Shown here: one piece after another, positions 27,806 to 35,776 of the stretch
Position numbering within the stretch: the stretch's first letter is position 1
Layout of the letters: the number at the start of each line of letters is the position of its first letter
Source of the DNA: an uncultured Hyphomicrobiaceae bacterium
GTDB lineage: Bacteria; Pseudomonadota; Alphaproteobacteria; Rhizobiales; Hyphomicrobiaceae
Assembly: GCA_937873575.1 (NCBI GenBank)
Contig: CALMPK010000014.1
Span: 1 to 38,464 of the forward strand
DNA: 38,464 nt
Direction of reading: 5' to 3'
Notes under the pieces: model-generated
Seen by the model: only the letters and a program-made list of their open reading frames with translations
What the model was told of the DNA's origin: nothing
Database searches by the model: none
Position numbers and translations under genes: made by a program

Positions 27806-28819
27806 CTATTCGGACTCGCTCAGGAAGAGGCCGAAGGCGCGCGGCCCGTCACCAACCGTCACCTTGCCCGTGACCTTCAATGTCGCCACGTCGATGCGCT
27901 CGAGTGTGTTGTCGAACCAGCAGGCGACGTAGGCCTCCTTGCCCGAGCGGCTTATGGCGATGCCCTCTGGATGGTCTCCGACGCCGATCAGGCCGGCGCG
28001 GGCACCCGTGGCGATATCGACGACGCTGACCGTGCCGCCGTACTGGTCGGCGACGAACGCCCGCCCATCGGCGAGCGCGACCGCGTAGGGTCGCCGCCCG
28101 ACCTTGAAGGAGCCCGCGAGCCTCTGTCCGGCGAGATCGACGATGCTCACGTCGTCGCTGCCGACGTTGGCCGTGTAGGCCCTCTCGCCGCCGGCATCGA
28201 TGGTGACGCCGAATGGCCGTTCGCCGACCTTCACGACCGCCCTGCGCTCGAGCGTGGTCGCGTCGATGATCGATACCTGATTGTCGTCCCGGTCGGTCGT
28301 CACGATGGTGCGGCCGTCGGGTGTGACGGCAATTCCAGACGGCGACTTGCCGACCGCAACCTCGGCTTTGACGGCAGCCGCCGCAGGATCGATGACGAAC
28401 AGCTTGTGCGCGTACCAGTCGGCGACGAGCACATCTCCGGAGCGAGGGTTGACGGCGAGACCGAGCGGGCCGTCGCCGAGTGTCAGGCGGCGTGTCACCT
28501 GTCGTGTCGCGGCATCGACGACGTAGAGCGCCTTGCCCTCCGGGGCCGTAACGTAGACGCGCGATCGATCCGGCGACAGCGCCACGCCCGCTGGCCGGCC
28601 GGGGATCGCCACCTCACCGACCACGGCCATCGCGTCGACGTCGACGACCGAAAGGCTGTCGCTTCCCTGATTGGTGACGTAGGCAAGCCGGCCGGCGCGC
28701 TGGGCCGGGGCGGGACCCGCCAACCCGCACACCAGCGCGACCGCCACGGCCGTCACGAACGAGGCGATGGAAAGCGACCGCCGGGTGCCCTGATCGACAC
28801 AAGGGTTGTATCGCCCCAT
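27806..28819 (-). CDS. PQQ-dependent catabolism-associated YVTN beta-propeller protein
   Basis: The 337-residue product has a signal peptide (SFVTAVAVALVCGLAGPAPA) and about seven YVTN-type blades. Typical units are LAYVTNQGSDSLSVVDVD, RVYVTAPEGKALYVVDAA and IVTTDRDDNQVSIIDAT, each followed by a GRRPYAVAL- or GKSPSGIAV-like strand. Such propellers are recurrent neighbours of PQQ alcohol dehydrogenases, but no catalytic activity is established and no PQQ- or heme-binding motif is evident here. The gene starts 19 bases after the stop of the SRPBCC gene, so the two are very likely co-transcribed. A scaffold or sensor role in the periplasm is inferred. Confidence 0.88.
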   Translation of the reverse strand: MGRYNPCVDQGTRRSLSIASFVTAVAVALVCGLAGPAPAQRAGRLAYVTNQGSDSLSVVDVDAMAVVGEVAIPGRPAGVALSPDRSRVYVTAPEGKALYVVDAATRQVTRRLTLGDGPLGLAVNPRSGDVLVADWYAHKLFVIDPAAAAVKAEVAVGKSPSGIAVTPDGRTIVTTDRDDNQVSIIDATTLERRAVVKVGERPFGVTIDAGGERAYTANVGSDDVSIVDLAGQRLAGSFKVGRRPYAVALADGRAFVADQYGGTVSVVDIATGARAGLIGVGDHPEGIAISRSGKEAYVACWFDNTLERIDVATLKVTGKVTVGDGPRAFGLFLSESE

Positions 28820-28838
28820 CGCCTTGCGACCGCGCGGC

Positions 28839-29372
28839 TTAACCGCCCGCCTCCGCCGCCTTCTTCACCGCAGCGAGGCCACCGTCATAAACGCCGGAAA
28901 CGGCCTTCACCGCCGCCTCGTCGTTCAACTCCGGCGGAGGATCGTTGTTCATGAACCCACGGTAGAACGCGCCGCGCCACGTGATGGTCGATTTCCCACC
29001 TTCGCCCGAGACGGACAGGGTCGAGGAGTAGTTCGTCACCGGTAGAACCTTCACGTCCACGTTGGTGATCTCGTAGGCGAGGGAGTAGCCGGCCGCGTCG
29101 TGCTTGGTCAGCGACTCCTCGATCTTGCCGCCGCCCTTGAGCGTCAACGTGCGCTTGGCGCCGGCATCGTTGCCGCCCGTCCCCTCGGTCTTCTCGACCG
29201 CGGGATGCCAGCTCATGTCCTGAAAGTTGCCGATGATCTTCCAGACCTTGTCGGCGGGCGCGTTTGTTTCGACCGATTTGCTCCCCCCCTCGCGCGACGG
29301 GCCCTGGGCCTCCGCGGCGGCGGGCGGCAGGGACGCGGCGGCGGCCACGGTCAGGGCCACGAAACGGATCAT
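28839..29372 (-). CDS. SRPBCC-family exported protein (MxaD-like)
   Basis: The 177-residue protein has a short signal peptide (IRFVALTVAAAASLPPAAAEA) and a START/polyketide-cyclase-like (SRPBCC) fold: VETNAPADKVWKIIGNFQDM, WHPAVEKTEGTGGN, KRTLTLKGGGKIEESL and TWRGAFYRGFMNNDPPPE. MxaD proteins of this fold assist electron transfer between methanol dehydrogenase and cytochrome c; a similar role with XoxF/XoxG is plausible. It is the first gene of a minus-strand transcript with the beta-propeller and is divergent from fhcB. Confidence 0.85.
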   Translation of the reverse strand: MIRFVALTVAAAASLPPAAAEAQGPSREGGSKSVETNAPADKVWKIIGNFQDMSWHPAVEKTEGTGGNDAGAKRTLTLKGGGKIEESLTKHDAAGYSLAYEITNVDVKVLPVTNYSSTLSVSGEGGKSTITWRGAFYRGFMNNDPPPELNDEAAVKAVSGVYDGGLAAVKKAAEAGG

Positions 29373-29529
29373 CTATTTTCCTCCGGCGGCAACGGGTTTC
29401 ACATCCACATGCTCGAACTTGGCTGCGCACACGCGCAGCGCGCCGACCATAATCGCCATGGACGTGGCGCGCAAATGACGTGCACGCGGCAGTGCCGCGG
29501 CCGCCCGTCGCCCGCGCTCCGCGAGGGCA

Positions 29530-29552
29530 GTTGTACTATTGTCCAACACGTG
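29530..29552. promoter_or_regulatory. Operator-like inverted repeat and CACGTG upstream of fhcB
   Basis: GTTGTAC-TATT-GTCCAAC (29530-29547, six of seven arm pairs) runs into the palindrome CACGTG (29547-29552) about 40 bases before the fhcB start. On the plus strand TTGTAC and a T-run 17 bases later are weakly promoter-like. It could control fhc and the divergent SRPBCC gene together. Confidence 0.35.
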
Positions 29553-29591
29553 CTTTTTTGACGCGCTGCGACGACAAGGAGAACAAAAAGA

Positions 29592-30929
29592 ATGCCAGCT
29601 CCCTCCCAAGGCATCGCGCGAGAAGAGGCTCCCCAGCCCGGCACCCACGGCTCCGTCTCATGCCCGTTCTGCGGGCTCCACTGCGACGATCTCGAAGTTC
29701 GATCCGATGGCCGGCGCCTCGCCGTCACGGCCAACGGCTGCGACCGCGCCAAGGCCGGCTTCGAGCAAGAGGCCCCGGTCGCCGCCATGCCGCCGAGCAT
29801 CGAAGGCAAGCCCGTCACGCTCGAGGCGGCGATTGCGCGCGCCGCTGAACTCATCGCAGCGGCGCGACTGCCGCTCTACGGCGGTCTCGGAACCGACGTC
29901 GAGGGCATGCGCGCGGTGATGGCGCTCGCCGACCGCTCGGGCGGCGTCGTCGATCATGTGCTGAGCCGCGCGCAGTACCGCAACACCAACGTGCTCCAAA
30001 CCCGCGGCTGGTTCATGTCGACGCTGACGGAAGCGCGCAACCGCGCCGATCTTTTCGTCATCGTGGCGAGCGACCTGTCGACGCTGCATCCCCGCTTCAT
30101 CGAGCGCATCGTCTCTCCCGAACAGACCATGTTCGATGCCCCGGCCAACGGGCGAACGGTGGTGCTGCTCGGCGAGGGCATGCCCAAAGCTGCCGTGAAA
30201 GGCCGTCTCGTCGGCGACGTCATCGACATCCCGTGCGCGAAGTCCGACGTTCCGGCCGTGTTGGCCGAGTTGCGCGCGATCCTGCGCGGCGCACCACTCT
30301 CCGGCGCGCGGCCCGGCGGCATCGAGATTGCTGCGCTCGAAGATCTCGCGGCGCGCTGCCGCGCTGCCCAGTACGGGGTGTTCGTATGGGCACCGCAGGC
30401 GCTCGACTTCGACGGGGCCGACGATGCCGTCCACATCGTGAGCGACGTCGTGCGCGACCTCAACAAGACGACCCGCGCCGCCGGACTTTCGCTCGGCGGC
30501 AGTGACGGGGCGGCGTCGGCGGCCTCCGTCTGCTCGTGGCAGAGCGGCTATCCCCTGCGCGTGAGCTTTGCCGGCGGCGTGCCGACCTACGACCCCTATC
30601 GCTTCGAGGTCGCGCGCATGCTGGCCGAAGGCGAGGGCGATCTTCTCGTCTGGGTTTCGTCGTTCGGTCCCGATCCCACTCCGCCACCGACGACCACCGT
30701 GGCGATGATCGTGATCGGCTCACCCGCGATACGCCTCGCCGCCACGCCCGCCGTGTTCATACCGGTCGGCACTCCCGGTCTCGATCACCGCGGCCGCTTG
30801 GTGCGCTGCGACAGCGTCGTGTCGCTGCCGTTGCGGCGATTGCGCGAGCTCGGGCTGACGAGCGTCACCGAAGTCGCGACCACACTCGCCGGCCGCCTGC
30901 CGGCAGCCGTTGCACCAGCGGCCGAGTGA
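29592..30929 (+). CDS. fhcB: Formyltransferase/hydrolase complex subunit B
   Basis: FhcB is the homologue of formylmethanofuran dehydrogenase subunit B in the bacterial Fhc complex, which turns formyl-tetrahydromethanopterin into formate via methylofuran. The 445-residue protein keeps an N-terminal cysteine cluster C24-PF-C27-GLH-C31 with C50 in TANGCDRA. In the archaeal enzyme such a cluster binds [4Fe-4S]. No Cys occurs in the middle region LSRAQYRNTNVLQTRGW, where the archaeal subunit has its W/Mo-ligand Cys or Sec. The subunit is therefore expected to be structural, not redox-active. AAGGAG lies upstream of the ATG. It is first in fhcBADC. Confidence 0.93.
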   Translation: MPAPSQGIAREEAPQPGTHGSVSCPFCGLHCDDLEVRSDGRRLAVTANGCDRAKAGFEQEAPVAAMPPSIEGKPVTLEAAIARAAELIAAARLPLYGGLGTDVEGMRAVMALADRSGGVVDHVLSRAQYRNTNVLQTRGWFMSTLTEARNRADLFVIVASDLSTLHPRFIERIVSPEQTMFDAPANGRTVVLLGEGMPKAAVKGRLVGDVIDIPCAKSDVPAVLAELRAILRGAPLSGARPGGIEIAALEDLAARCRAAQYGVFVWAPQALDFDGADDAVHIVSDVVRDLNKTTRAAGLSLGGSDGAASAASVCSWQSGYPLRVSFAGGVPTYDPYRFEVARMLAEGEGDLLVWVSSFGPDPTPPPTTTVAMIVIGSPAIRLAATPAVFIPVGTPGLDHRGRLVRCDSVVSLPLRRLRELGLTSVTEVATTLAGRLPAAVAPAAE

Positions 30930-31045
30930 GCGCGCCTTGACGGCGGCAACGATCGATGCCGGAACAACCGGCGCCTGCGCGGCGTGGCGTTGAACGACAC
31001 CCGCGCGAAGACCTCAAACGAACTCGTTCGAGCAGGACGGCAACG

Positions 31046-32707
31046 ATGCTGATGAAGCTAAAAGGCGGGCGCATCTACGACCCCGCGAATGGCGTCGACG
31101 GGCGCACGCAGGACATCTACGTGCGCGATGGGCGCATCGTCGCGGCGAGCCCCGACGCGAAGGTCGATGTCGAGCATGACGTGACGGGCCGCGTGGTGAT
31201 GGCGGGCGCCATCGACCCGCACACGCACATCGGCGGCGGCAAGATGACCATCGCGCGGATGATGCTGCCGGAGGATCATCGCGGCAGCGAGGTCGCGCAT
31301 ACCGGACTGACGCGGGCGGGCACGGGCTTCGCCGTCCCCTCCACGCTCGCGGCCGGCTATCGCTATGCCGAGATGGGTTACACGGCGTGCTTCGAGCCGG
31401 CGATGCTGCCGGCCAACGCGCGCCAGGCCCACATGGAGATGGGCGATACGCCGATGGTCGACAAAGGCGCGTTCGCCATGCTCGGCTCGGACGACTTCCT
31501 GCTGCGGCAGATGGCGGCGCGAAAGGACTTCTCGGCGATCAAGGACTACATCGCCTGGACCATGCACGCGGCGCAGGCGATCGCCGTCAAGGTCGTCAAT
31601 CCGGGCGGCATCTCGGCGTTCAAGTTCAACCAGCGTAAACTCGACCTCGACGAGCGCCACGCGCACTACGGCGTGACACCACGCGACGTGCTGACGACGC
31701 TGTCACGCGGGTTGATGGAGCTCGGCGTCACGCACCCCCTGCACGTGCACGGCTGCAATCTCGGCGTTCCCGGCAACCTGAACACCACGCTCGACACGAT
31801 CCGCGCGATGGAAGGTCTCCCGGTCCACCTGACCCACATCCAGTTCCACAGCTACGGAACCGAAGGCGACAAGAAGTTCTCGTCCGGCGCGGCGCAGGTC
31901 GCCGAGCTCGTCAACGCCAACCGCAACGTTTCGATCGATGTCGGCCAGATCCTGTTCGGGCAGACGTGCACGGCTTCCGGCGACAGCATGCGCCAGTACG
32001 GCAACACGAAGTCGGCCAACCCGAAGAAGTGGGTGGTGATGGACATCGAGTGCGATGCCGGCTGCGGCGTCGTGCCGATGAAGTATCGCGACAAGAGCTT
32101 CGTCAACGCGCTGCAATGGGCGATCGGCCTCGAGATCTTCCTGCTCGCGGACGACCCCTGGCGGGTGTTCCTGACAACGGACCACCCCAACGGCGCGCCG
32201 TTCACCACTTACCCGCATCTGATACGGCTGCTGATGGACAAGGGGTTCCGCCGCGACATGCTGCAGAAGATTCATCCCGACGCGCAGGCGGCGTCCATCG
32301 TCGGCTCGCTCGACCGCGAGTACACGCTCTATGAGATCGCCATCCTGACGCGCGCCGGCCCGGCCCGCAGCCTCGGCCTCAAGGATCGCGGGCATCTCGG
32401 ACCCGGCGCCTGCGCCGACATCACCGTCTATCCCGACGATCCCAACCGCGAAGCGATGTTCACGACACCCGAGTACGTGTTCAAGAACGGCGAGATGATC
32501 GTGCGCAACGGCAAGATCAAGAAGGTCGTGCAGGGCGCCACGCACGTCGCGCGGCCGGAGTACGACCCCGCGATCGAACGAGACCTGCGCGACTACTTCA
32601 CGCGCTATCACACCGTCAGCTTCGACAATTTCAAGGTCGCAGACGACGAGATCATCGGCCACGACAAAGGGGCGATCATCGTCCAGCCGACGGGAGCGCG
32701 CGTGTGA
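31046..32707 (+). CDS. fhcA: Formyltransferase/hydrolase complex subunit A (formylmethanofuran hydrolase)
   Basis: FhcA is the amidohydrolase that releases formate from formyl-methylofuran. The ATG at 31046 with AGGACGG five bases upstream gives 553 residues; the longer upstream frame is not conserved. The binuclear-metal motif is H59-T-H61 in AIDPHTHIGGGKM. The stretch AIAVKVVNPGGISAFKFNQ probably holds the bridging carboxylated Lys. HPLHVHGCNLGVPGN and VHLTHIQFHSYG supply further His, and FLTTDHPNGAPFTTYPHL the late Asp. The TGA overlaps the fhcD start by one base. It acts in the cytoplasm. Confidence 0.96.
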   Translation: MLMKLKGGRIYDPANGVDGRTQDIYVRDGRIVAASPDAKVDVEHDVTGRVVMAGAIDPHTHIGGGKMTIARMMLPEDHRGSEVAHTGLTRAGTGFAVPSTLAAGYRYAEMGYTACFEPAMLPANARQAHMEMGDTPMVDKGAFAMLGSDDFLLRQMAARKDFSAIKDYIAWTMHAAQAIAVKVVNPGGISAFKFNQRKLDLDERHAHYGVTPRDVLTTLSRGLMELGVTHPLHVHGCNLGVPGNLNTTLDTIRAMEGLPVHLTHIQFHSYGTEGDKKFSSGAAQVAELVNANRNVSIDVGQILFGQTCTASGDSMRQYGNTKSANPKKWVVMDIECDAGCGVVPMKYRDKSFVNALQWAIGLEIFLLADDPWRVFLTTDHPNGAPFTTYPHLIRLLMDKGFRRDMLQKIHPDAQAASIVGSLDREYTLYEIAILTRAGPARSLGLKDRGHLGPGACADITVYPDDPNREAMFTTPEYVFKNGEMIVRNGKIKKVVQGATHVARPEYDPAIERDLRDYFTRYHTVSFDNFKVADDEIIGHDKGAIIVQPTGARV

Positions 32708-33633
32708 TGTCGAACGCTCAGGACAAGACCCCGATCACCGTCAATGGAATCACCATCGACGACACGTTCGCCGAAGCTTTCGGCATGACCGGTACGGGTA
32801 TCGTCATCACCGCCGACACGGCGAAGTGGGCGATGCAGGCCGCAGTCACCATGACGGGCTACGGCACGTCGGTGATCGGCTGCGGCGCCGAGTGCGGCAT
32901 CGACCGAGAGCTTTCGCCCGACGAGACACCTGACGGACGGCCCGGCGTGCGCTGCCTCGTCTTCTCGTTCTCGCCCGACCTCGTCGAGAAGCAGATCAAG
33001 AGCCGTGTTGGCCAGTGCGTGCTCACGAGCCCCGGCTCGGCCTGCTACAACGGCCTCGAGTCCAAGCAGAAGATCAAGCTCGCGGCCGGCATCCGCTATT
33101 TCGGCGACGGCTGGCAGACGGCGAAGAAGCTCGGCTCGCGCCGCTTCTGGCGCGTTCCCGTCATGGATGGCGAGTTCGTCGTCGAGGATGCGATCGGTAT
33201 CACGACGGATGCGGTCGGCGGCGGCAGCATGGGGGTGCGTGGCACCGACCGGCGCGGCCGGCTCGAAACGGGCGAGGCGGCCGTCGCCGCGATTGGCCGC
33301 GTACCCGATGTCATCACGCCCTTCCCCGGCGGCATCGTGCGCTCCGGCTCCAAGGTCGGCTCGAAGTACGCAGGCGTCATCGCCTCGACCAACGATGCCT
33401 TCTGCCCGACGCTGCGCGGCGCGGTGCGCTCCGAGCTTTCCGCCGATACCCTCGCGGTGCTCGAGATCGTCATCGACGGTCTCAGCTCGCAATCCGTAGC
33501 CGAGGCGACGCGGGCGGGCCTAAAGGCCATCCTCGACACCGGACCGGCGAAGGGAGTCACGCGCATCAGCGCCGGCAACTACGGCGGCAATCTCGGCCAG
33601 CACCATTACCACCTGAAGGAGCTTCTGCCATGA
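32707..33633 (+). CDS. fhcD: Formylmethanofuran:tetrahydromethanopterin formyltransferase (FhcD)
   Basis: FhcD transfers the formyl group between tetrahydromethanopterin and methylofuran. The ATG at 32707 gives 308 residues (the in-frame GTG one codon earlier is less likely). Family motifs are VNGITIDDTFAEAFGMTGTG, VIGCGAECGIDRELSPDETP, GQCVLTSPGSACYNGL, GVRGTDRRGRLETGEAAV and the C-terminal NYGGNLGQHHYHLKELL. It overlaps fhcA by one base and fhcC by four (ATGA), so fhcA, fhcD and fhcC are translationally coupled. Confidence 0.96.
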   Translation: MSNAQDKTPITVNGITIDDTFAEAFGMTGTGIVITADTAKWAMQAAVTMTGYGTSVIGCGAECGIDRELSPDETPDGRPGVRCLVFSFSPDLVEKQIKSRVGQCVLTSPGSACYNGLESKQKIKLAAGIRYFGDGWQTAKKLGSRRFWRVPVMDGEFVVEDAIGITTDAVGGGSMGVRGTDRRGRLETGEAAVAAIGRVPDVITPFPGGIVRSGSKVGSKYAGVIASTNDAFCPTLRGAVRSELSADTLAVLEIVIDGLSSQSVAEATRAGLKAILDTGPAKGVTRISAGNYGGNLGQHHYHLKELLP

Positions 33634-34454
33634 TCGAGGCGGGAACGAGCAGGCTGACACTGAAACTGCGCGCTGAACCGGCCGAGCGTTGCGATCTCTC
33701 GGCTTTGACGCCGGTCCGCGTCGGCGGCATGTCGCGCGCCGACATCGAACGCATGGCGATCGGAACATCCAACGCCACGCTTCGCCTGGGCGACGTATTC
33801 ACGGTTTCGGGTGAAGCGGGCGGCGAAATCGTCATCGCCGGCGGTTCGTCGCGGCTCGACTTCGTCGGTGCGGGTCTCGATGGCGGCTCGCTGACGGTCG
33901 AGGGAGACGTCGGAGCCTATGCCGGCGCGGGCATGAAGGGCGGCATGCTCACCATCCGCGGCGATACCGGACCGTGGCTCGGCGCGGGCATGAAGGGTGG
34001 GCTCGTGCACGTCACGGGCTCGTCGGGCGAGGAGACGGGTGGCATGCGCACCGGCGATCGTTACGGCATGCTCGGCGGCTCCATCGTCGTCGAAGGGAAT
34101 GTCGGCGCTCGCGCGGGCCATCGCATGCGCCGTGGCACCGTCGTCGCGCGCGGCCAGTTCGGCCCGGCCGCGGGCGCGCGGATGATGGGCGGCACCCTGT
34201 GGACCGAAAAGGGCTTCGCCGCCGACCCTGGGTTGCAGATGCGCCGCGGCACGCTGATTGGACCGAAGGTGGAGCGGCTCCTGCCGACGTTCCGCGAAGC
34301 CGGCGATCACGATCTGGTGATCCTGCGCATTCTCTCCCGCGATGTGGCCGCGCGCCTCGGGAAACTCGCGCCGAAGCCGCTGCCAGCGAAGGTCCGCAAG
34401 ATCTCGGGCGACCTTGCTGTTTTCGGCAAGGGTGAGCTGCTCATCACGGCGTGA
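33630..34454 (+). CDS. fhcC: Formyltransferase/hydrolase complex subunit C
   Basis: FhcC is homologous to the C subunit of formylmethanofuran dehydrogenase and to the glutamate-synthase alpha C-domain, a right-handed beta-helix that helps hold the complex together. The 274-residue protein shows the regular helix repeats GGSLTVEGDVGAYAGAGMKG, GGMLTIRGDTGPWLGAGMKG and GGSIVVEGNVGARAGHRMRR. The ATG overlaps the fhcD stop by four bases, with AAGGAGC just upstream. It is last of the four fhc genes; no clear terminator was seen after it. Confidence 0.95.
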   Translation: MIEAGTSRLTLKLRAEPAERCDLSALTPVRVGGMSRADIERMAIGTSNATLRLGDVFTVSGEAGGEIVIAGGSSRLDFVGAGLDGGSLTVEGDVGAYAGAGMKGGMLTIRGDTGPWLGAGMKGGLVHVTGSSGEETGGMRTGDRYGMLGGSIVVEGNVGARAGHRMRRGTVVARGQFGPAAGARMMGGTLWTEKGFAADPGLQMRRGTLIGPKVERLLPTFREAGDHDLVILRILSRDVAARLGKLAPKPLPAKVRKISGDLAVFGKGELLITA

Positions 34455-34599
34455 GGCGGGCGGGCCGCATACCGGGACCTTTCGGCGGGTAACACACCGT
34501 AGTCCGTGATCCGGGCCGGCGCGGACGGCGTTAGCAGTGCACGGAGCGGAGATTGCGCCGCCCCTGCCCCGCTTTTGCCGCGCGCTTCCGGAGGTCTAG

Positions 34600-34800
34600 A
34601 TGCTCGCCATCATCATCTCTGCCTGCCTCGTCAGCGACCCGACGGTCTGCAAGGACCACAAGGTGCCGCTGATGTTCGATATTTCCTCGCAGATGTGCAT
34701 GCTCTACGCGCCGCCGCACTTCGCACAGTGGGCCGAGAACCATCCCCAGTGGCAGATCCGCCGCTGGCGCTGTTCGGCCGCCTCCGACCAGGAGCTGTGA
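34600..34800 (+). CDS. Small Cys-rich protein, unknown function
   Basis: This 66-residue protein begins after GGAGG with six-base spacing, which supports real translation. It starts with a short hydrophobic stretch (LAIIISACLVSD), then KDHKVPLMFD, MCMLYAPPHFAQWAENHP and WQIRRWRC. Four Cys (C9, C17, C33, C58) could form two disulfides. I recall short proteins of this pattern in other Hyphomicrobiales but know no function. It stands alone after fhcC. Confidence 0.7.
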   Translation: MLAIIISACLVSDPTVCKDHKVPLMFDISSQMCMLYAPPHFAQWAENHPQWQIRRWRCSAASDQEL

Positions 34801-34888
34801 TCGCCACGGTTCCCGCACACGGCTCCGCGTAACGCTCGACCGGGCCCGCGCGTATTCGCTTCAATCGGAATTGAAGCGAGGATGTGCC

Positions 34889-35776
34889 ATGCGCAGCAGA
34901 GATCCGAAGTCTCGTCGGCCGGGATGGCATATCGAAGCGCTGGCACCGGCATTGGTGCTCGCGGTAGCTCTGCTCACCGGCGTTTGCGGTGCACCAACGG
35001 GCGCCGCCGCGCAGGACATGATCCAGTTTCTCGATCTGAAGTCCGACGAGTTCACCAAGTCCGAGATGACGCGCGAGGAGGTTGCGGCTCTCATCGCAGC
35101 GCGCAAGCCGGGCGAGCCGATCGATCTTTCCGCACGGCGTCTCAACCGCCTCGATCTCTCCGAGCTCGATCTCAGCGGGGTCAATCTGCAATCGGCGCGC
35201 ATCAATGGTGCGAACTTCAAGGGTAGCCGTCTCGACGGCGCCGTGCTCGACCAGGCCTGGGCACTCGACGCCGACTTCACCGGCGCGTCGTTCAAGGCGG
35301 CGAGCCTGTTCTCGACGCAGCTCCTCGGCGCTCGTCTCGACGGCGCCGATTTCACCGAGGCCCGGGTCGCGGGTGATTTCTCACGGGCAAGCCTCAAGGG
35401 TGCCCGCTTCGACCGGGCCGATCTCTCGGCCGATATGCGCAATCAGTCGATGGGATTGATGCGCGGCGTATTCCGCTCGTCGGATTTGCGCGATGCTTCC
35501 TTCCGCAACGCCAATCTCGCCCGTGTCGTGCTCGAGTACGCGGACTTGCGTGGTGCGGACCTGCGTGAGGCGAACTTGATGGGCAGCGAGCTCGGAGGCG
35601 CCAACCTGACCGGTGCCAAGGTTGCGGACGCCGACTTTCATAGCGCCGACGTCAATTCCGCGCGTCTACTCTCGCTCGAAGGCCGCAACGCCGCTCGCAA
35701 CCTCGAGAGCACGGTGAACATGGAGCGCGCCTTCACTGACGCGCCGCGCCCCGCACCGGCAACGGCAGAGCGCTGA
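34889..35776 (+). CDS. Exported pentapeptide-repeat protein
   Basis: The 295-residue product starts at the ATG with GAGG seven bases upstream (a TTG start earlier is less likely). A signal peptide (LVLAVALLTGVCGAPTGAAA) is followed by an acidic linker and then a run of A(D/N)LXX-type repeats from about residue 75 to 270 (LDLSELDLSGVNLQ, ARLDGADFTEARVAG, YADLRGADLREANLMG). These predict a square right-handed beta-helix. Pentapeptide proteins include DNA mimics that protect gyrase, but an exported one cannot do that; a periplasmic structural or binding role is more likely. Its 3' end overlaps the convergent VWA gene by 44 bases. Confidence 0.85.
   Translation: MRSRDPKSRRPGWHIEALAPALVLAVALLTGVCGAPTGAAAQDMIQFLDLKSDEFTKSEMTREEVAALIAARKPGEPIDLSARRLNRLDLSELDLSGVNLQSARINGANFKGSRLDGAVLDQAWALDADFTGASFKAASLFSTQLLGARLDGADFTEARVAGDFSRASLKGARFDRADLSADMRNQSMGLMRGVFRSSDLRDASFRNANLARVVLEYADLRGADLREANLMGSELGGANLTGAKVADADFHSADVNSARLLSLEGRNAARNLESTVNMERAFTDAPRPAPATAER

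Noticed and set aside
33015-33629. Possible long N-terminal extension of FhcC
   Set aside because: This part is the shadow of fhcD in another frame; FhcC begins at the ATGA overlap at 33630.
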